From Globisporangium splendens (taxonomy: Eukaryota; Oomycota; Peronosporomycetes; Pythiales; Pythiaceae): DNA of 64,000 nucleotides. Shown piece after piece: positions 11,907 through 22,200 of the stretch (within the stretch, counting starts at the first letter, position 1; the number at the start of each line of letters is the position of its first letter). Location: the NCBI GenBank assembly GCA_006386115.1, contig VFIW01000065.1, positions 124,001 to 188,000 of the forward strand, in the 5' to 3' direction. The notes under the pieces are model-generated. The model saw nothing but the letters and a program-made list of their open reading frames with translations. It had not been told where the DNA came from and did no database searches. The position numbers were made by a program, and so were the translations under genes.

Positions 11907-12932
11907 ATGCTGCCGTCGCCATGGCTCGCGTACAAGACCCAGGACGGGAAGGTGCGCATCATACGCTCGTACTAATCTATCCACCGTGCACACTCCAGTC
12001 AGCGGCGTCACGGACGTCCCCATGTTCACACTGTATCCCGCGTCCTCCCTCCCCTTCTGCATGCCTGAATGCGAAATGTTCTCTTTCTCTCTCTCTCTCT
12101 CTCTCTGTAGGAATACTATTATAATCCACAGACCAAGGTGACGACGTGGGACCGCCCCAGTGGCGGCTCGGCCGCGAAGAGCACGCCGCCGAAGCACAGC
12201 CACCACTCGAGCACGTCGAGTTCGAGCTCGAGCTCCAGCACCCACGCTGGAGGCGGCAGTGGAGGATCCACGGCGGCGTCGTTGCCACCCGCGGCTGCGG
12301 GACGAGGCGGACTGCTCTCGCAGATCCAGAAAGGCACCAAGTTGAAGAAAGTGACGACGCGCGAATCGTCGCCATTAGCTGCCGTCGGGTACGATTATGC
12401 TGCTGTTGTCTAATGTGCGCATCGGGTTGTATAATGGATGTATCTTTGCTTTTGTTACAGTGGTGGCGGAGTCAGTAGCGGAGGGGGAGGCAACGCCGGT
12501 AGTGGCAGTGGCATGGGCGGAATGGGCTCGATGATGGCAGCGATCAAGGCGGGAGGCAACCTGAAAAAGACAGGCGGTATCGGCGGCGGCGCTGCTCCTG
12601 TGCCGTCATCGTCTCCACCTGCGAGCGGTGGTGGCGGCTTCGCTGAGATTATGCGCAAAAACCGCGAAGCAGCAGCGCGAAGAGGAGGCCAAGCCGGCGG
12701 CGGCAGCAGCAATGGCGTAGGCAGCAGCTCCTTCCGTCGTCCAAGCGGAGGCGCGGGCTCGGCTTCAGCGTCGGCATCCGCGTCTTCGTACTCGGCGCCA
12801 ACGACGCCGCGCACCACGTTCAGCGAGTACGACGGCAGCTCGTCCGGCAAGTCGAACCCGGCTTTGGAAGAGCGGCTGAGCGCGATCGAGGCCAAACTCG
12901 ACAAGATCATGGCACATCTCGGCATCAACTAG
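11907..12932 (+). CDS. WW- and WH2-domain actin-regulatory protein (verprolin/WASP-like)
   Basis: Exons 11907-11951, 12111-12388 and 12461-12932 give 264 residues. The start ATG sits in a perfect GCCACC context. A WW domain spans residues 5-31, formed across the first intron (W6, the YYYN block, W28-D-R-P31). A Ser/His/Gly-rich linker follows, then a clear actin-binding WH2 motif, GLLSQIQKGTKLKKV (about 81-95), and a second WH2-like motif, MAAIKAGGNLKKT (about 132-144). A basic segment FAEIMRKNREAAARR lies near 167-181. The C-terminus is a short coiled coil (LEERLSAIEAKLDKIM). WH2 motifs bind G-actin and WW domains bind proline-rich ligands, so this probably links a proline-rich partner to actin assembly. 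Domain content is seen directly; the role is inferred. Confidence 0.8.
12083..12106 (+). repeat. CT dinucleotide tract forming an intron acceptor pyrimidine tract
   Basis: An almost pure CT run of about 26 nt sits directly before the TAG acceptor of intron 1 in the WW/WH2 gene, so a microsatellite serves as the polypyrimidine tract. Confidence 0.8.
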
Positions 12933-13168
12933 AAAAACTGTCCTGGCTTGGCGAATGCGCCGGTCACAGTTGATAGAAGAAAGAAAAACGTTGTCTTGTT
13001 CTCTCTATTCGTATTAGATGCAGACTTTGGTGTAGGCTGAGGAAGCACAAGAGTTTTTCTCAATACACTCTCTCTATTCCTCTTTCATCATTTGCTTTTT
13101 ATCTCCATCATAAGCAGCACCTCTGTACATTGGGCATGCATGGTCCAGTAGTGATCTCTTTACTCTCT

Positions 13169-15541
13169 TTACGAGAACCTCATGGCCATTTCAGCAAGCG
13201 TCATGCTCTTCTTCTTCTGCTTCTTCTTACCTCCTGATTGCGGCGCTTGTGCTGCTGCTGTCCGGTTCTGTGCGATGGTCTGGAACTGGTCGTCCCAGGT
13301 CGCGCGCGTCACGGGCTGCACGCCGACTGGGCGGCTCGCGGTCGGCAGATTTGGGAAGTCGCTCGCGTTCTTCTTGAACGACGCCGGCTGCTGAGTGCTC
13401 GGCTTCGCCGTGGCCGTCACGTACGATGGACCCACACCCGACGGCGCCGTGCCGACGCTCAGACTCGCAAACGAGTCGACTGGCGCCGTCTGGATCTTGG
13501 TCGATGCCGACGTGAGTTCCGCAGAAGCAGCGGCGCTGGTCGGCGCAGCAGCAGACGACACTGGCGCTTGCCAGTTGTGCGTCGACTGCCACGTCGTCTT
13601 CAGCGGATCATTGCGGCCGAGAATGTCGCGCGTGTCCGTGTTGTGCACGATCACAGCGGGACCTCGTCCATTCGATCGCGCGCTCGGCGTGGCGCCCGTC
13701 TCTCGAAGCGCATTCGCCCATCCAGACGCGGCGGCAGCCTGTGGCTGCTGCTGTTGCCGTCTGTTATTCACTGGCGCGGCGCCAACAGGCTTCTTCTGCG
13801 ACGCATTCTGCTGCTGCTGCTGCTTGTTGTTCTTCTTAGAATGTGATTCCTTAAACCCCTGTGACGCATTCTGCTGCTTCGCAAACTGCTTGTGGTACGC
13901 AAAGAACTTATCGACCTGCTCCTTGTCAGGGAAGAGCCGCATGAGCTTCAGGAACAATTTCTCGAAATCCTCGGCTGAGAACAGCGCTTTCATCTTGGCG
14001 TAGAACGTTGGAATGTCGGCTTCCGCCATGCGGAACGCCTTGCAGTCTTCGCGGAACACTTCGTACTTGGCGTCGCTGCCCAGCACCTGACGCAGCTTGA
14101 GCACGATCGCGCTCTTGGATTGCTCCGGTCCAGCTGGCGCCTTCTCCTCTTCTTCGTCATCCTCCAGCTCGCCCGATTTGCTTTCTTCTTCGTCTGCCGA
14201 TGCAGCCACAGCCGTCTGGGCAACAGCGCCATTGCCGTTCGCATTTCCATTACCGCCAGACTTTCTTCCTTTCTTACCCTTCATCTTGGACGGCTTGACA
14301 AAGCGCATCAACGGGTTGTTCGCGCCAAGCGCAGCCGCCGCGGATGCGAGCTCTGGGTATTCCCACGCATCGCCTCGGTTCATGTGCGCGAGCATCGCGG
14401 GGGTCGGAGGTGGCGCGAGAGCATTCCGGAACGATGCCCCAGCTTGCGCGCTGCCGTTGCTTGACGCAGAACCCGACGCAAGCACAGGGAAATCCTCCAT
14501 GCGAGGTCGCGTCGTGGTCTGGTTCTCCCAGAACAACGAGCCGCCGCTCTCACCGCCACTTGATAGCGATGGGAAGTCCGCGACGTTGATGATGTTGCGG
14601 TCGCTGCTGCTGCCGTACTGCTGCTGCTGGCGCTGGAACTGCTCGTAATCCTCAAAGCCGTCGTCGTCGTTCGTCGCGCCGGCGCCATCGTGGGTCGCGC
14701 GACGCACCGTGAAGTGCACGTCGATCTTGCGACTCACCTTGATGTGCGGATGCTCCTTGGTCATGTGCGCCTGCAGGTCGAGATGCGACTTGAACACGAC
14801 AAACTTTTTCCGCAGACAAACTGTTTCTTCGCACAAAAAGTGCTCGGCGCGGAAATGGTTCTCCAGGTCGTTGTAGTCCTTGTAGTAGCGGTTCTGGATG
14901 TTCATCGAGTGCAGGCAGATGTCGCACTCAAAGTGGTTCTTGTGCAGATGATTGTACAGCTCGGTCGTCGAGTAGAACCGCGAGAAGCAGAAATCGCAGC
15001 GCGGGTGACCCGAGAACCCCTCCTTCGGGTTCCCCTTGGTGTTGTGGCGCTTCAACTGATCCTTTGTGTAGAGCTCCTGTTCGCCCAGAAACACCTTCTT
15101 GTGCTCGAGACAGATCCCGCAGTGCTGCAGCTGGTGCACGTCCACCAAGTGCGTCTTTAGAGCCGCCACCGTCGCAAAGTTCTTGCCGCATTTCTTGCAC
15201 ACCGGGTCGCGCAACTTGTGGAGGTTCGGGAAGTCCGCCTTGACGAAAAACATGCCCGAGGACTCGTCAAACACGTGCGTCGGACCGATGTTGTCGCCCC
15301 AGTCCTGGAACGAGTGGAAGCTCTCGCTCTCGCTCTCGACGCAGATCACGCGCGGCAGGTCGGTCTTGCACATCACACAGCTCGTGGTGCCCAGCAGCTG
15401 GCGCATGCGCAGCGCGCACAGCGAGCAGCAGCCCGTGTGGCCGCACGCGCCGACTGTGTGGAAGCGCTTGACGTTGTCGATCTCGTGGCAGCAGAGCAAG
15501 CACGTGGCCATCGACTGCTTGCGACTCGGCTTGCTGCTCAT
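13169..15541 (-). CDS. ZNF598: RING-type E3 ubiquitin ligase, ZNF598/Hel2-like
   Basis: A single open exon of 790 residues. A RING finger opens the protein (CLLCCHEI, CGHTGCCSLCALRMR, CVMCKTDLP). The Hel2/ZNF598 layout follows: a GMFFVKADFPNLHKL block and consecutive C2H2 fingers (CKKCGKNFATVAALKTHLVD; HPRCDFCFSRFYSTTELYNH; FECDICLHSM and following), then a long low-complexity tail with lysine-, glutamine- and serine-rich parts and a helical domain around LRQVLGSDAKYEVFREDC. The C-terminal KKKQKKKSMTLAEMAMRFS is a conserved-looking basic end. ZNF598/Hel2 recognises collided ribosomes and ubiquitinates small-subunit proteins, starting ribosome-associated quality control in the cytosol. It converges with the WW/WH2 gene. 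The polyglutamine stretch around 13800 is CAG-rich. Confidence 0.9.
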   Translation of the reverse strand: MSSKPSRKQSMATCLLCCHEIDNVKRFHTVGACGHTGCCSLCALRMRQLLGTTSCVMCKTDLPRVICVESESESFHSFQDWGDNIGPTHVFDESSGMFFVKADFPNLHKLRDPVCKKCGKNFATVAALKTHLVDVHQLQHCGICLEHKKVFLGEQELYTKDQLKRHNTKGNPKEGFSGHPRCDFCFSRFYSTTELYNHLHKNHFECDICLHSMNIQNRYYKDYNDLENHFRAEHFLCEETVCLRKKFVVFKSHLDLQAHMTKEHPHIKVSRKIDVHFTVRRATHDGAGATNDDDGFEDYEQFQRQQQQYGSSSDRNIINVADFPSLSSGGESGGSLFWENQTTTRPRMEDFPVLASGSASSNGSAQAGASFRNALAPPPTPAMLAHMNRGDAWEYPELASAAAALGANNPLMRFVKPSKMKGKKGRKSGGNGNANGNGAVAQTAVAASADEEESKSGELEDDEEEEKAPAGPEQSKSAIVLKLRQVLGSDAKYEVFREDCKAFRMAEADIPTFYAKMKALFSAEDFEKLFLKLMRLFPDKEQVDKFFAYHKQFAKQQNASQGFKESHSKKNNKQQQQQNASQKKPVGAAPVNNRRQQQQPQAAAASGWANALRETGATPSARSNGRGPAVIVHNTDTRDILGRNDPLKTTWQSTHNWQAPVSSAAAPTSAAASAELTSASTKIQTAPVDSFASLSVGTAPSGVGPSYVTATAKPSTQQPASFKKNASDFPNLPTASRPVGVQPVTRATWDDQFQTIAQNRTAAAQAPQSGGKKKQKKKSMTLAEMAMRFS

Positions 15542-15980
15542 GGTGACAGTGTATTGTGTGTGTGTGTGTGGATTGGCTGGGGGGAGGGGGCAATAGAGAG
15601 GGGGGAGGTCTTCCTATGCTTCTCTAATGTGCTGCTTGTTGCGTTATGGTGATGACCACGCAAGCACACTGCTGTTGGGTGGAAGTGCGTAACGAGCAAA
15701 GTTGCGAATGGGCAACTTAACTCCCCCTTGATGCAGCAACGTGCAACACTAAACAACCAAGGATGAGTGATGGTCGGTATGATGCTTTGAAAATGACTTC
15801 CGTGAAGTCCAACGTGGAAGATTCTAGATGACCATCACTCATCATGAGGGTGATTTGACTACCAGCAAAGCAAGAGGTACAGTGCACATTACAAATGGCT
15901 ACGCTTCTGTCTGGCCAAGTTGAGCTGGTGGGAAGGAGAAGAGAAAGTTCCTTTCGGTTGTTGATGCGACGGTCTCACTA
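15542..15980. other. intergenic region
   Basis: 5' flank of the ZNF598-like gene and 3' flank of the IFT70 locus. A short GT repeat lies at about 15554-15572. No gene is supported; the ORF at 15895-16077 on + is a shadow. Confidence 0.4.
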
Positions 15981-18184
15981 CTACGAACGGAGCTTGAGGA
16001 ACATGCGCTTGAGCACGCGAGCCTACGTATGGAGAGAAGCCAAGTGTCTACCAAGCCGTGGGACGGAAGGGATATGAACCTTTTACCTCGTAGCTGATCG
16101 TGTGGCTGATCTCCGTGGTGCTGTTGAGATTGCTGGAATCCGGGGCTCCCGTCGTGTAAATGTCCTTTCCGTGCTGGTCGGTGCAGTCGAGGAACTCGAG
16201 AATGTCGTCCATGGTCGAATCGCGGATCGTTGTCATGTGCTTCGCGAGAGTGACAGCGAGCCCGAGGAAGCAACGTTTCGCATAGTACCACGTGTCTGGG
16301 CCGAGTTTGCGATGGTAGGACTCCATGCTCTTCACGACGCGGCAAATACCAAAGTCGTAGTTGTTCTGACATATTTGCATGTGAATTCAGTAAATTGAAG
16401 CCACAAGAACATCGAGAGCGAACAGAAACAGTTGGACTCACCTTGGAGCAATAGAGCGTTCCGATCACGAGGTTGACAATGCACAGATGAAAAAGGCGTT
16501 TGTCAGGATCGCGACTGGATTCTTCTTCTTCTTCGCGCTCGGTGGATCGCAGCAGCTCTTCGGCCTTTTCGTTGTCCGTGTTCATCACGTAGCACACACA
16601 GAGGTTGGCCAGGATAATCGCCTGCACGTCCAAAAGATTGTCTTGGTGCTTCTTCACAAACGGCTCGTAGTACTGAATCGCTTGCTCGTACTTGCTGCCT
16701 TGCAAGAAAAACACATGAGCGACATTGAGCTTCCATGCTTCATGCTCGGAACGAAACTCGGCAGTCTGGCGGAAAATCTTCTCGACTTGGACATAGTTGC
16801 TGCGTTCCCAGTAGATATTGGCCTGTGCCATCAAGACCGGCATGAAATCCTCGAGCGCGTCGTCGTACGCCTTGAGCGAGTTCTTGATCTCTTCATTGGA
16901 CTGCGCAATGCGCGCGTCCTGGATCTTCTTGGTGAGTTTGCGCAGCCCCTCAACATGTTTCGTCGCAAGCTCATCGTACTTGCGATACGCGTCTTCTGGT
17001 GACGTCTGCAACGTGACCGTCGCGTCCATAAAGTCGTAGAAATCTTTCGTGAGCAACTGGAACGTCAAGTGTGCGTTCTCTGCGAGCACGTCAGCCATGA
17101 GGTCGTGGAAGCCGTGCTTCGTGTACAGGATCAACAAATTCGAGAACGTCTCGACGGGGAACGGCGGGTTTTACAGGAGGAAGTTGAGCTTCTTGAAGCC
17201 GCCGTTTGGGTCGATGTCCATGTTTATCAAACCGAAGTTGTGCAACGAGACGGGATCGAGCTCTTCTTCCTGACGCGGCGGCATATCAAGCAGCGCATCG
17301 CGTGCACCCTTGTAGTTCTTCATCTCGTACTCGATCGCTGCCTTGAGGTTGAACGCCTCAACGAGCGCCGTCTCGCGCAAGACCGTCGAGTTGCGCACGC
17401 TCTTCACGTCAGTGTTCGACTCGCTTTTGCTGCCGACACTTAGCTCTGGGTGGTCGCGCACCCCCTTTTCAATGATCTCGGCGATCTGGCGCATCGCGTT
17501 GCCGTACTGCTTCATCTTGAAAAAGCAGACCGCGATGTTGTACGACAGGTCCGGTTGGTATCCGAGGATATTGAGCGCGTCGCTGAACTTCTTGCGCGCG
17601 TTCTCGAGGTTGCCCTCTTTGTACTTGATCGCGGCGTCAAAGACGGTTGTCGTTGGGTCGTCAGGCATGCACTGCTCGAGGATCGAGCGCGTGGCCATGA
17701 TGTCGTTCTGCTCGTAGTACGACACCGCGCGTGTTGGTCGCTCTCGAGCTGGCTCGCCTTCCGCGACGCCAGGTCGTACTGACCAGCCTTGTACAGCGAC
17801 TGCGCGAGGTACAAGTGGTACTCGTCCACGTCCGGGTAGTTCTTACAGAGCTGCTCGTACATGGACACCGCGGCATTGTAGTTTTGCATATGGTAGTAGC
17901 AGTAGCCTGCACATCCACGAAAGGTATATGCGTATATGTAAGGAAGCATATACACAACGTTCAACGCTCCCATTCGCATAAATGCATGTGCGCTATGGCG
18001 CTTTGCACAGCGATAACCACCACATACACACGGACGAACCGAGGAGTGAGAGCGCGGCGCGACTGTGCGCGTGGTTCTCGAGCTCGATCTGCAGGATGCG
18101 CACGGCCTCCTCGTACTTCTGGTCGCGGATGTAGCCGTAGATCGTCGACGTGTAGCTGCTGCCGCCCTCCTGCGCCTGGAACAT
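15981..18184 (-). pseudogene. IFT70: intraflagellar transport protein IFT70 (TTC30), disrupted
   Basis: Exons 18184-18040, 17906-16442, 16365-16087 and 16022-15981 reproduce the IFT70/TTC30 protein end to end: TPR repeats, TALVEAFNLKAAIEYEMKNY, DMPPRQEEELDPVSLHN, DVLAENAHL, DPDKRLFHLCIVNLVIGTLY and DTWYYAKRCFLGL. IFT70 is an essential IFT-B subunit needed to build flagella. Two lesions are visible. A TAA at 17173-17171 stands in frame between LNFLL and NPPFPVETF, where the family has glutamine. Near 17721-17735 the frame shifts between ESDQHAR and YYEQNDIMATRS, with about eight expected residues missing; exon 2 is accordingly not a multiple of three. Flanking protein sequence is otherwise well kept, so the damage is recent or an assembly artefact. 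The identification is very firm. Confidence 0.9.
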
Positions 18185-19222
18185 CCTGTCACTCTTGCAG
18201 TCTTCGCTTTTCCCTTTTGCTGCCTGTGTCTTTTTGGGGAAATGGCGTTGAAGGGGCGCACGCGGGTGTGCGTCTGGGGAAAGCGGCGAATTGTAGGAAG
18301 GAAACGCTCACTCGCGGGAAGAAATCGGGAGGAAATGCCAGATCACACGCACAAAGCCTGACGACCTTTCGCATCGCACACCAATTCATATACGGAATCG
18401 ACAAAATGCAGCAGCGCCAATGCTGCTTCAAGCTATAGTAATGTGCTTATGTGCGTGCTGCAGTCTTGCCTCACGACTGCGATCCAGTGCTCTGTCCACC
18501 TCAGTGAGCCATGGCAAATCGCAAGAGTGGCGAGGTGGCCGCTGCCAATATGCCAATGCCAAATGGTGCGCCGCCAGCAGTATAAAGCTGGCTCTGAGTG
18601 GCTGGGCAAAGTGGATGATGCCAAAAGCCCATCTGAACCCTGAAGAGTGATGCGAACCACCCATGGGTACGGAAATCAGTGTCATGTTTACGTCGTTTGT
18701 GCGCGTGATCGCAACACTGGCGCAGCAGGAGGCGCAATCCGTCGTGCAGGACTGACAGAATAATCCGATGGACACATTATTACAAGAGAAAGGGCGTTTC
18801 AACACGAGTATAGTGTCCGGATACAGGTCCGTCTCCAGAAAAACAAAGAGTCGTTCATTCTGTTCCTCATCTAACTTTGCAATCGGTCTTCTATTTCCGA
18901 CCCATGACTTCAAGTGGCTTGTGTGCATTGTGCTCTTCCCTTTTTCTCCACACAGAAAATCAACTTTTCAGATTCACATCAACTCTCACCGGTTTACCTC
19001 TTGCGTCTGAGTCTCCATGGTGGAATCAGGCATAGACACACCCATCATTTCATAGATTCCTATCAATTCATACAGGAATGGCAAAGCAACTGGTGGCACA
19101 ACATGGGTGCGCGCATCCCCATCTCCCTCACTCGCATGGGCTCCCCTCGTTCATTCCGCAATTTCCTCCGCAAGGCGCAAGCGACGAAGAGAAGAAGAAG
19201 AAGAAGGAAGAGAGAGTGCGCC
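18185..19222. other. intergenic region between divergent IFT70 and glucosyltransferase 1
   Basis: About 1 kb spacer. It includes a possible decayed small ORF (18511-18754, listed separately) and a GAA-rich run at about 19184-19206 just before the glucosyltransferase start. Otherwise nothing is supported. Confidence 0.4.
18511..18754 (+). pseudogene. possible decayed small gene
   Basis: Three coding-like fragments occur in order on the plus strand. The first is a 24-codon start with ATG at 18511 (ANRKSGEVAAANMPMPNG). The second is EWLGKVDDAKSPSEP in a shifted frame. The third is MGTEISVMFTSFVRVIATL, ending QSVVQD-TGA at 18754. They would need frame changes to be one protein. No family is recognised, and chance is a real possibility. 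Confidence 0.22.
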
Positions 19223-22200
19223 ATGTCCACCGACGCCGCACCCAGCGGCGCCAAGGTACGCAGCGAGTGCGCATCCGCATTCTCTTTCTCGCGTATCTGT
19301 TTGGGTGTCCATGCAGTCATGTGTTATGAGTGCGCAGCGCGCATGAGTTTGTGTATCTATGCGTGTGTGTGCTCACTTTGTGTATGGTGCATCGGCTTGG
19401 GCTGTCTGCGTAGTAACTCGTTATGTGTGCATGCGCCTAATTTGTCTGTGGCGTTGTGTGTATTTGTGCTGGTGGTGCAGTTGAAGTTTACGCGCGCGCT
19501 GCAAGCGATTCGCGACGAAACGAAGAAGACGCGCGACAAGTTGGAGACGTTTGCCGACGTCGTGCAGGCGCTCGCGGCGTTTGACCGTGATGGCCACATC
19601 AAGATGCAGTTCGATGACGACGATGACCGGTACGATATTGAGACGATGCAAAAGCAGTCGCAGGACCGCGTCGAGCACGCCGACAAGCTGCTGCACACCG
19701 AAAGTGAGCGCGAGGAGCCCGTGCACGACGTGCCCAAGATGAACGTGTGCATCATGATTGTCGGCACGCGTGGAGACGTGCAGCCGTTCATTGGGATCGC
19801 CAAGCGGCTGCAGCAGGACGGTCACCGCGTGCGACTCGCTACGCACGCAGTGTACCGCGACTTCGTCACGGAGTATGGCGTCGAGTTCTATCCGTTGGGA
19901 GGAGATCCGAAAGAGCTCGCAGCGTACATGGTCAAGACAGGTGGTCACTTGATCCCCGTCAAGCTTGAGACAATTCAGAAAGATGTGCCGCGCAATCTGC
20001 AGATGATCGAAGAGATTCTGCACTCGACGTGGCCAGCGGTCTCGGAGCCTGATCCGGAAGCTGGTGGTCCGGGGGTCCCAGGCGAGCCGTTTCGAGCGCA
20101 AGCGATCATCTCCAATCCTGTCACGTACGGCCACATCCACGTCGCAGAGCGTCTCGGCGTGCCACTGCACATCATGTTTCCGCAACCATGGGTCCCGACA
20201 ACAGCGTTCCCGCACCCGCTGTCCAACCTCGAGTACAACAACAAGCCGTCCAAGAAGAACTACTTGTCGTACAAACTCGTGGATCTGCTCATGTGGCAAG
20301 GCACGGAGGGCATCGTGAATGAGTTCCGAACCGAGGTGCTCGGGCTGCTCAAGATCCGCAAGGGCGATGGCGGCCGAGATATGCTGCTGGACCTTGCGAT
20401 TCCACACGCATTCATGTGGAGTCCGGCATTGGTGCCAAAGCCATTGGACTGGAGTAAGATCTACGACGTCATCGGTACGGTCACGCTAAAAGAAGCTGGA
20501 TCCAAGTACACACCGACTCCTGAACTCGAAGCTTTCCTGGGCAATGATGGTGGTCCAATCTTTGTCGGCTTTGGGTCGATGGTCATCGAGGACCCGAAGA
20601 AGACGACGTCCATGATCATCGAGGCAGCAAAGCTGGCGAACAATGCGCGCGTGCTGATCCAGTCGAGTTGGAGTGATATGTCCGCCGGTCTCGATGTGCC
20701 AGACAACATCATGTTCCTGGGCAACTGTCCGCACGACTGGTTGATGCCGCGCGTGTCTGCTGTGGTGCATCATGGTGGTGCTGGTACGACGGCGGCTGGT
20801 TTGATGGCGGGGAAGCCGACCTTCATCGTGCCTTTCTTCGGCGACCAGCCTTTCTGGGGTCGAGCAGTTGTGACTGCTGGTGTGGGTGTCGAGCCGTGTC
20901 CAATCGCAGAGCTGACAGTGGAGAAGTTGCGTGTAGCGTTCGAGGGTCTTCAGAGTCCCGAGCTTCGTGAAAGTGCAATGCGAATCCGCAAGGTCATGAA
21001 CAACGAGGACGGAGTCGAGAGTGCGGTGGATAGTTTCTATCGAAATTTGCCACTCAGCGGGATGCGCTGTGACTTGGGCTGCAAGCGCATTGCCACAAAA
21101 TGGAGCCAAAAGGATAAAGTCAAGCTCTGTGTGCAGTGCGAATTTGTGATCACGTCGCGACAAGAGAACTCGTCCGCAGATATTGTCGACTACCACGCCG
21201 TCGACTACACGGCACGCGGTCCAGATTCGGCGTTGGAAGGTGCTGCGGCAGGTATGGGCGCGTTCGTTCATGAACTTGGCAGTGGCGTCAAGGATATCTT
21301 TATCAAGCCAGCGCAGGGATATCGCGACGAAGGCGCGAAGGGTGCCGTGATCGGCCTGATGAAAGGCATTGGCGGCATCTTCATTCGTCCTGTGCAAGGC
21401 GCGGCGTTGTTTGCTGACCACATTGCAACGGGTCATTATAACGAAAGCCGCGGTTCCGAAGATCGCAAGAAAGGGACGGTGTTTATGGAAAACAAACTGT
21501 TCCGCAATGCGATCGGCAGCAGTAAGGCACCGGAGGCACACACGGCTGTGATGAATCCCGACGAGCACGTCGAGGTCAACCGAAAGTCGAGCGACCGCCA
21601 GCAAATCGCGATCCACTTGTCTCCGGAAGAAAAGCTCAAATTTGAGGCCAAGTTCAACGAGATCATGGCCAAACGCAGTGCGGACACTGAAGCCGACGAT
21701 TTGGTTGTCGCAAAGAGCGGATCAGCCAAGGAGAATGCGGCCCCCGTGCCGGCAGCACACCTTGTCGTGAGCTCTGCTGAGTTCAACGACCAAGGTGGCA
21801 TTGATATCCGATTCCGGAATGGAAGTGTCGTCGACAAGTTGTTGGGTGAAGCTGAATTGCACAGCTTGGAAGAACTCTCGCATGTCGAGACCACCGCGCA
21901 GGAAAATCTCTATGCGAGCTTGCAGGGCAAGAAGGTGCCTCCAATGAACATTTGCATGATGACGACAGGAAGCTGGGATGAGAGTGTGCAGCAGTATGTC
22001 GCGATCGGGTTGCGTCTCAAGCGCGACGGCCATCGTGTGCGTATCGCGACCAACAGTGGCTTCCGCGACCGCATCATCGCCGCTGGCCTCGAGTTTTATC
22101 CTCTTGGAGGCCGCGCGACGACAACGGGCAAGTTCTTGCGATACCTCTACGAAAAGAACCTAAGCGAGCGCAAGAAGAAGAGCTTCTTTGATCGTTTCCG

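Noticed and set aside
18428..18928. Minus ORF of 166 codons
   Set aside because: Composition is not protein-like, there is no recognised domain, and it lies across an intergenic region.
20486..21616. Long minus ORF opposite glucosyltransferase 1, repeated opposite the other paralogs
   Set aside because: It is the antisense frame of the conserved GT block and recurs only because the sense sequence is conserved.
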